A stretch of 37,924 nucleotides of DNA from positions 1 through 37,924 of the forward strand of contig JAPFDX010000035.1 of assembly GCA_026168605.1 (NCBI GenBank), written 5' to 3'. Shown in pieces: positions 36,209-37,924 of the stretch (position 1 is the first letter of the stretch; each line of letters opens with the position of its first letter). A program made the position numbers and the translations under genes. This DNA is from Roseburia sp. (GTDB lineage Bacteria; Bacillota; Clostridia; Lachnospirales; Lachnospiraceae). The notes under the pieces are model-generated. The model did not search any database. It was not told the DNA's origin and worked only from the letters and a program-made list of their open reading frames with translations.

Positions 36209-36237
36209 ATTGTATGCAGATTTTCTATTGTTGTCAA
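36209..36237 (-). promoter_or_regulatory. Promoter of the AbrB-RelE operon
   Basis: On the minus strand TTGACA (36232-36237) and TACAAT (36209-36214) are separated by 17 bp, about 80 bp before the antitoxin start. Confidence 0.8.
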
Positions 36238-36321
36238 GATTTCACGCTTGGTTTAAATCAATAATGAACAGTATATATTCAGGAAGTTTTCTTTCCCCTT
36301 GAAACTCTTAAACTTGCTTTT

Positions 36322-36576
36322 TCATGCAATTACAGAGTTTCTGAATTTGCTTTTTCGTGATTTGGGAGTTATGATGAAATGCTGAAAAAAATTTATGACG
36401 GACTTGTTTATATTTCTTTTTACTGTATGATTTAATGTCTTAGTTTCCATTTGATACAACATTGCCAAATCGCTATCTATCAATACCTGCTGATTGCGAA
36501 CAACATATATTAAGTTTTTTCTATGAAATTGAGTTAACTTTTGAAACTGCCAGGAAGCTCTATGTACCGGCTGCAC
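36322..36576 (-). pseudogene. Decayed fragment of an ORF6N domain (phage antirepressor-like) gene
   Basis: The frame encodes IYVVRNQQVLIDSDLAMLYQMETKTLNHTVKRNI (given in parts: IYVVRNQQVLIDSDLAMLY and METKTLNHTVKRNI). This is the core of the ORF6N domain of phage and mobile-element antirepressor proteins. After KRNI the expected F-x-F-Q-L continuation is lost and the frame ends soon. No ribosome site or full-length frame exists. It looks like a remnant of a mobile element or prophage; the AT-rich DNA around it (36177-36633) holds nothing else I can name apart from the promoter and repeats listed. Confidence 0.65.
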
Positions 36577-36633
36577 TGTTAGATTATAAATTCAGCCTGC
36601 TCCATGAAAAAGGGGAACTGGTCAATCCTTCTG

Positions 36634-37068
36634 TTATTTTTCCAGAAAATTAGAAATGAATTGCACACAAATATACCCAACACCTATTACTCCCCAGGCA
36701 ACAATAAGATAGGATACCACCCAAAATGTCAGCACGATCATATCCAGTTCTTCCTGCCACGGTTCCAAACGGTGAAAGACCGGAAAGCTGAGGAGAAAAC
36801 CTATGATATTCATAGCAACCCAAAGCTGCCACCGCTGTAAGCCCAGGTAATGATAAAACAAACCTCCGGCAAGCCAAAAGTATCCTATCACAGCAATGCA
36901 AAAGCCCCATGAGAGGATCTCATCGTCTACTCCATATCTATTCCAAATAGAAGAAAAGCATAATTGAAAAAGCCCGATGTAAAGACAAACTGAAGCGAAT
37001 AATGCCAATGTCCGTTTCATATACAATGCAAACTTCTGTTGTCGAGATGGATGATTAAAATCTGACAA
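36634..37068 (-). CDS. Four-helix membrane protein of unknown function
   Basis: A 144-aa protein with about four hydrophobic segments: TLALFASVCLYIGLFQLCF, LSWGFCIAVIGYFWLAGGLF, LWVAMNIIGFLLSFPVF and VLTFWVVSYLIVAWGVIGVG. I do not recognise the family. The likely start is TTG, 9 nt after GGGG; an in-frame ATG 16 codons later has no ribosome site. It starts 14 nt after the beta-propeller-like gene, suggesting one operon. Confidence 0.65.
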   Translation of the reverse strand: MSDFNHPSRQQKFALYMKRTLALFASVCLYIGLFQLCFSSIWNRYGVDDEILSWGFCIAVIGYFWLAGGLFYHYLGLQRWQLWVAMNIIGFLLSFPVFHRLEPWQEELDMIVLTFWVVSYLIVAWGVIGVGYICVQFISNFLEK

Positions 37069-37082
37069 TTTTTCTTACCCCT

Positions 37083-37781
37083 TTAATTTGAGAAGCTGAC
37101 AGCATCAAAAACTGCCTTTATGCTTGTTTCTTCAATGGAATCCAGCTCATTCAGAGGATTCCACTTCAGTGCTTTTTCTGTAAAGCCTGTTTCTTCCCAC
37201 ACTTTATACCACTTAAGATAATCATACTGTTTTGTATCAAGTGCATGGAGATCCGTAACTGAACTGCTTTCGGCATCGAGTTTTCCCACAAAACCATAAT
37301 CAAATACGCCGCTGCTGTCATCACGCATAAAACCAAGTACATAGCAGACACCGGTTTCTTTATCAAATTCCAAGTTTTTCAGAGCCATTTTGCTCTCATT
37401 TGCGAACAGGGTGTTTACTTTTTCAAATGATTCTGCATCATAGATACCCAGTTGAGTCTGACAGGAATCAACCGGCTTTTCGATATTGTAGAAATATTTT
37501 CCATCAGGCGTAAACCCAAAGCCTTCATCCTGTGCTCCGATTCTTGTGACTATTATCTTTTTTAACAATGATAAAGAATCTAAGTCATAGAACCCCAAGT
37601 CGCCTGCCGTAGATTTCACAGCAATCATATTGGAATCCGGTTTAAAAGCTGCCGTATGGGCGGAAGGAAAATTCCTGAATTTAGCCAGTTCTTTTCCTGT
37701 TAAATCATATATGTATACAGTTCTGCCATTGCATCCTACGCTATAGGATTCATTCTTATAGAAGCCCCAAAATTTCTTCAT
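37083..37781 (-). CDS. Beta-propeller-like (WD40/YncE-type) protein of unknown function
   Basis: A 232-aa protein with repeated strand patterns ending in YIYDLTGKELAKF, LGFYDLDSLSLLKKI and LGIYDAESFEKVN, each followed by a segment such as AAFKPDSNMIAV and GFTPDGKYFY. This spacing suggests blades of a WD40- or YncE-like propeller, but too few for a full ring. It has no signal peptide. AGAAAGGAGG lies before the ATG. It is followed closely by the membrane protein gene. The function is unknown. Confidence 0.7.
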   Translation of the reverse strand: MKKFWGFYKNESYSVGCNGRTVYIYDLTGKELAKFRNFPSAHTAAFKPDSNMIAVKSTAGDLGFYDLDSLSLLKKIIVTRIGAQDEGFGFTPDGKYFYNIEKPVDSCQTQLGIYDAESFEKVNTLFANESKMALKNLEFDKETGVCYVLGFMRDDSSGVFDYGFVGKLDAESSSVTDLHALDTKQYDYLKWYKVWEETGFTEKALKWNPLNELDSIEETSIKAVFDAVSFSN

Positions 37782-37816
37782 AGTCAGTTTCCTCCTTTCT
37801 GGTGAGAAAATAAATG

Positions 37817-37918
37817 TTACCAGGTAGAATATGGTTGTGCCAATGGAAGTGAAAGAAGAATATCTATCAATTCTAAATACTCTTCTTTTTCAAGCGTAAA
37901 TGGCTCCCACTCAACCAG
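37817..37918 (-). pseudogene. Possible C-terminal fragment of an unidentified protein
   Basis: The frame reads VEWEPFTLEKEEYLELIDIL and ends LAQPYSTW-stop, about 33 codons that look like genuine protein sequence, with a TGA immediately upstream at 37919-37921. It ends 35 nt before the propeller-like gene. It could be the broken tail of a gene lying off the right edge; too little is visible to name it. Confidence 0.3.
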
Positions 37919-37924
37919 TCAGCC

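Noticed and set aside
36462-36653. 63-codon plus-strand frame
   Set aside because: It is antisense to the recognisable ORF6N remnant and has no ribosome site.

Overview
The window carries a replication origin region from a Firmicute, most likely a Lachnospiraceae member (Clostridium cluster XIVa). The gene order dnaA-dnaN-yaaA-recF-gyrB-gyrA on the minus strand, diverging from rpmH-rnpA-yidD-yidC-jag-mnmE-mnmG-rsmG and then parA-parB on the plus strand, is the classic Firmicute origin layout. The DUF4446 and DUF3881 family genes next to parAB, the moderate GC content and the strong AGGAGG ribosome sites point to Lachnospiraceae. Genus cannot be fixed from sequence reading alone.

Layout. (1) 1-600, minus strand: tRNA-Ser(GCU) with its own promoter, then two near-consensus tandem promoters and a run of hairpins that look like the leader of an rRNA operon lying off the left edge. 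(2) 0.65-4.5 kb, minus: a five-gene operon of a CmpB-like membrane protein, fumarate hydratase alpha, a nicotinamidase-like hydrolase, fumarate hydratase beta and an aldo/keto reductase. (3) 4.5-7.8 kb, minus: two ABC exporter half-molecules, the second with an apparent AUA start. (4) 8.0-17.2 kb, minus: a small membrane protein, then gyrA, gyrB, recF, yaaA, dnaN and dnaA. (5) 17.24-17.70 kb: oriC, with a helically phased array of DnaA boxes. A second cluster of near-consensus boxes lies between dnaA and dnaN. (6) 17.7-25.2 kb, plus: ribosomal protein L34, RNase P protein, YidD, YidC, KhpB/Jag, MnmE, MnmG, RsmG and a GNAT acetyltransferase. (7) 25.3-27.3 kb: a GntR(YtrA)-ABC-permease operon behind a perfect 26-bp palindromic operator. 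(8) 27.4-28.1 kb: a type III toxin-antitoxin module, with two 45-nt pseudoknot repeats, a terminator and a ToxN/CptN-like toxin. (9) 28.2-31.0 kb: a divergent alpha/beta-hydrolase-fold protein and a DegS/DegU-like two-component pair. (10) 31.0-35.4 kb: two parS sites, parA, parB, a DUF4446 protein, an HD-GYP-like protein and a DUF3881 protein. (11) 35.4-37.9 kb, minus: an AbrB-RelE type II toxin-antitoxin pair, a decayed ORF6N remnant, and a beta-propeller-like plus membrane protein pair of unknown role.

How it fits together. The core is the chromosome initiation and segregation machinery (DnaA, oriC, DnaN, RecF, gyrase, parS-ParAB), followed by ribosome, tRNA-modification and membrane-insertion housekeeping genes. 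Accessory modules sit between the housekeeping blocks. The most interesting is the type III toxin-antitoxin locus, whose two RNA repeats differ by compensatory base changes that support an H-type pseudoknot.
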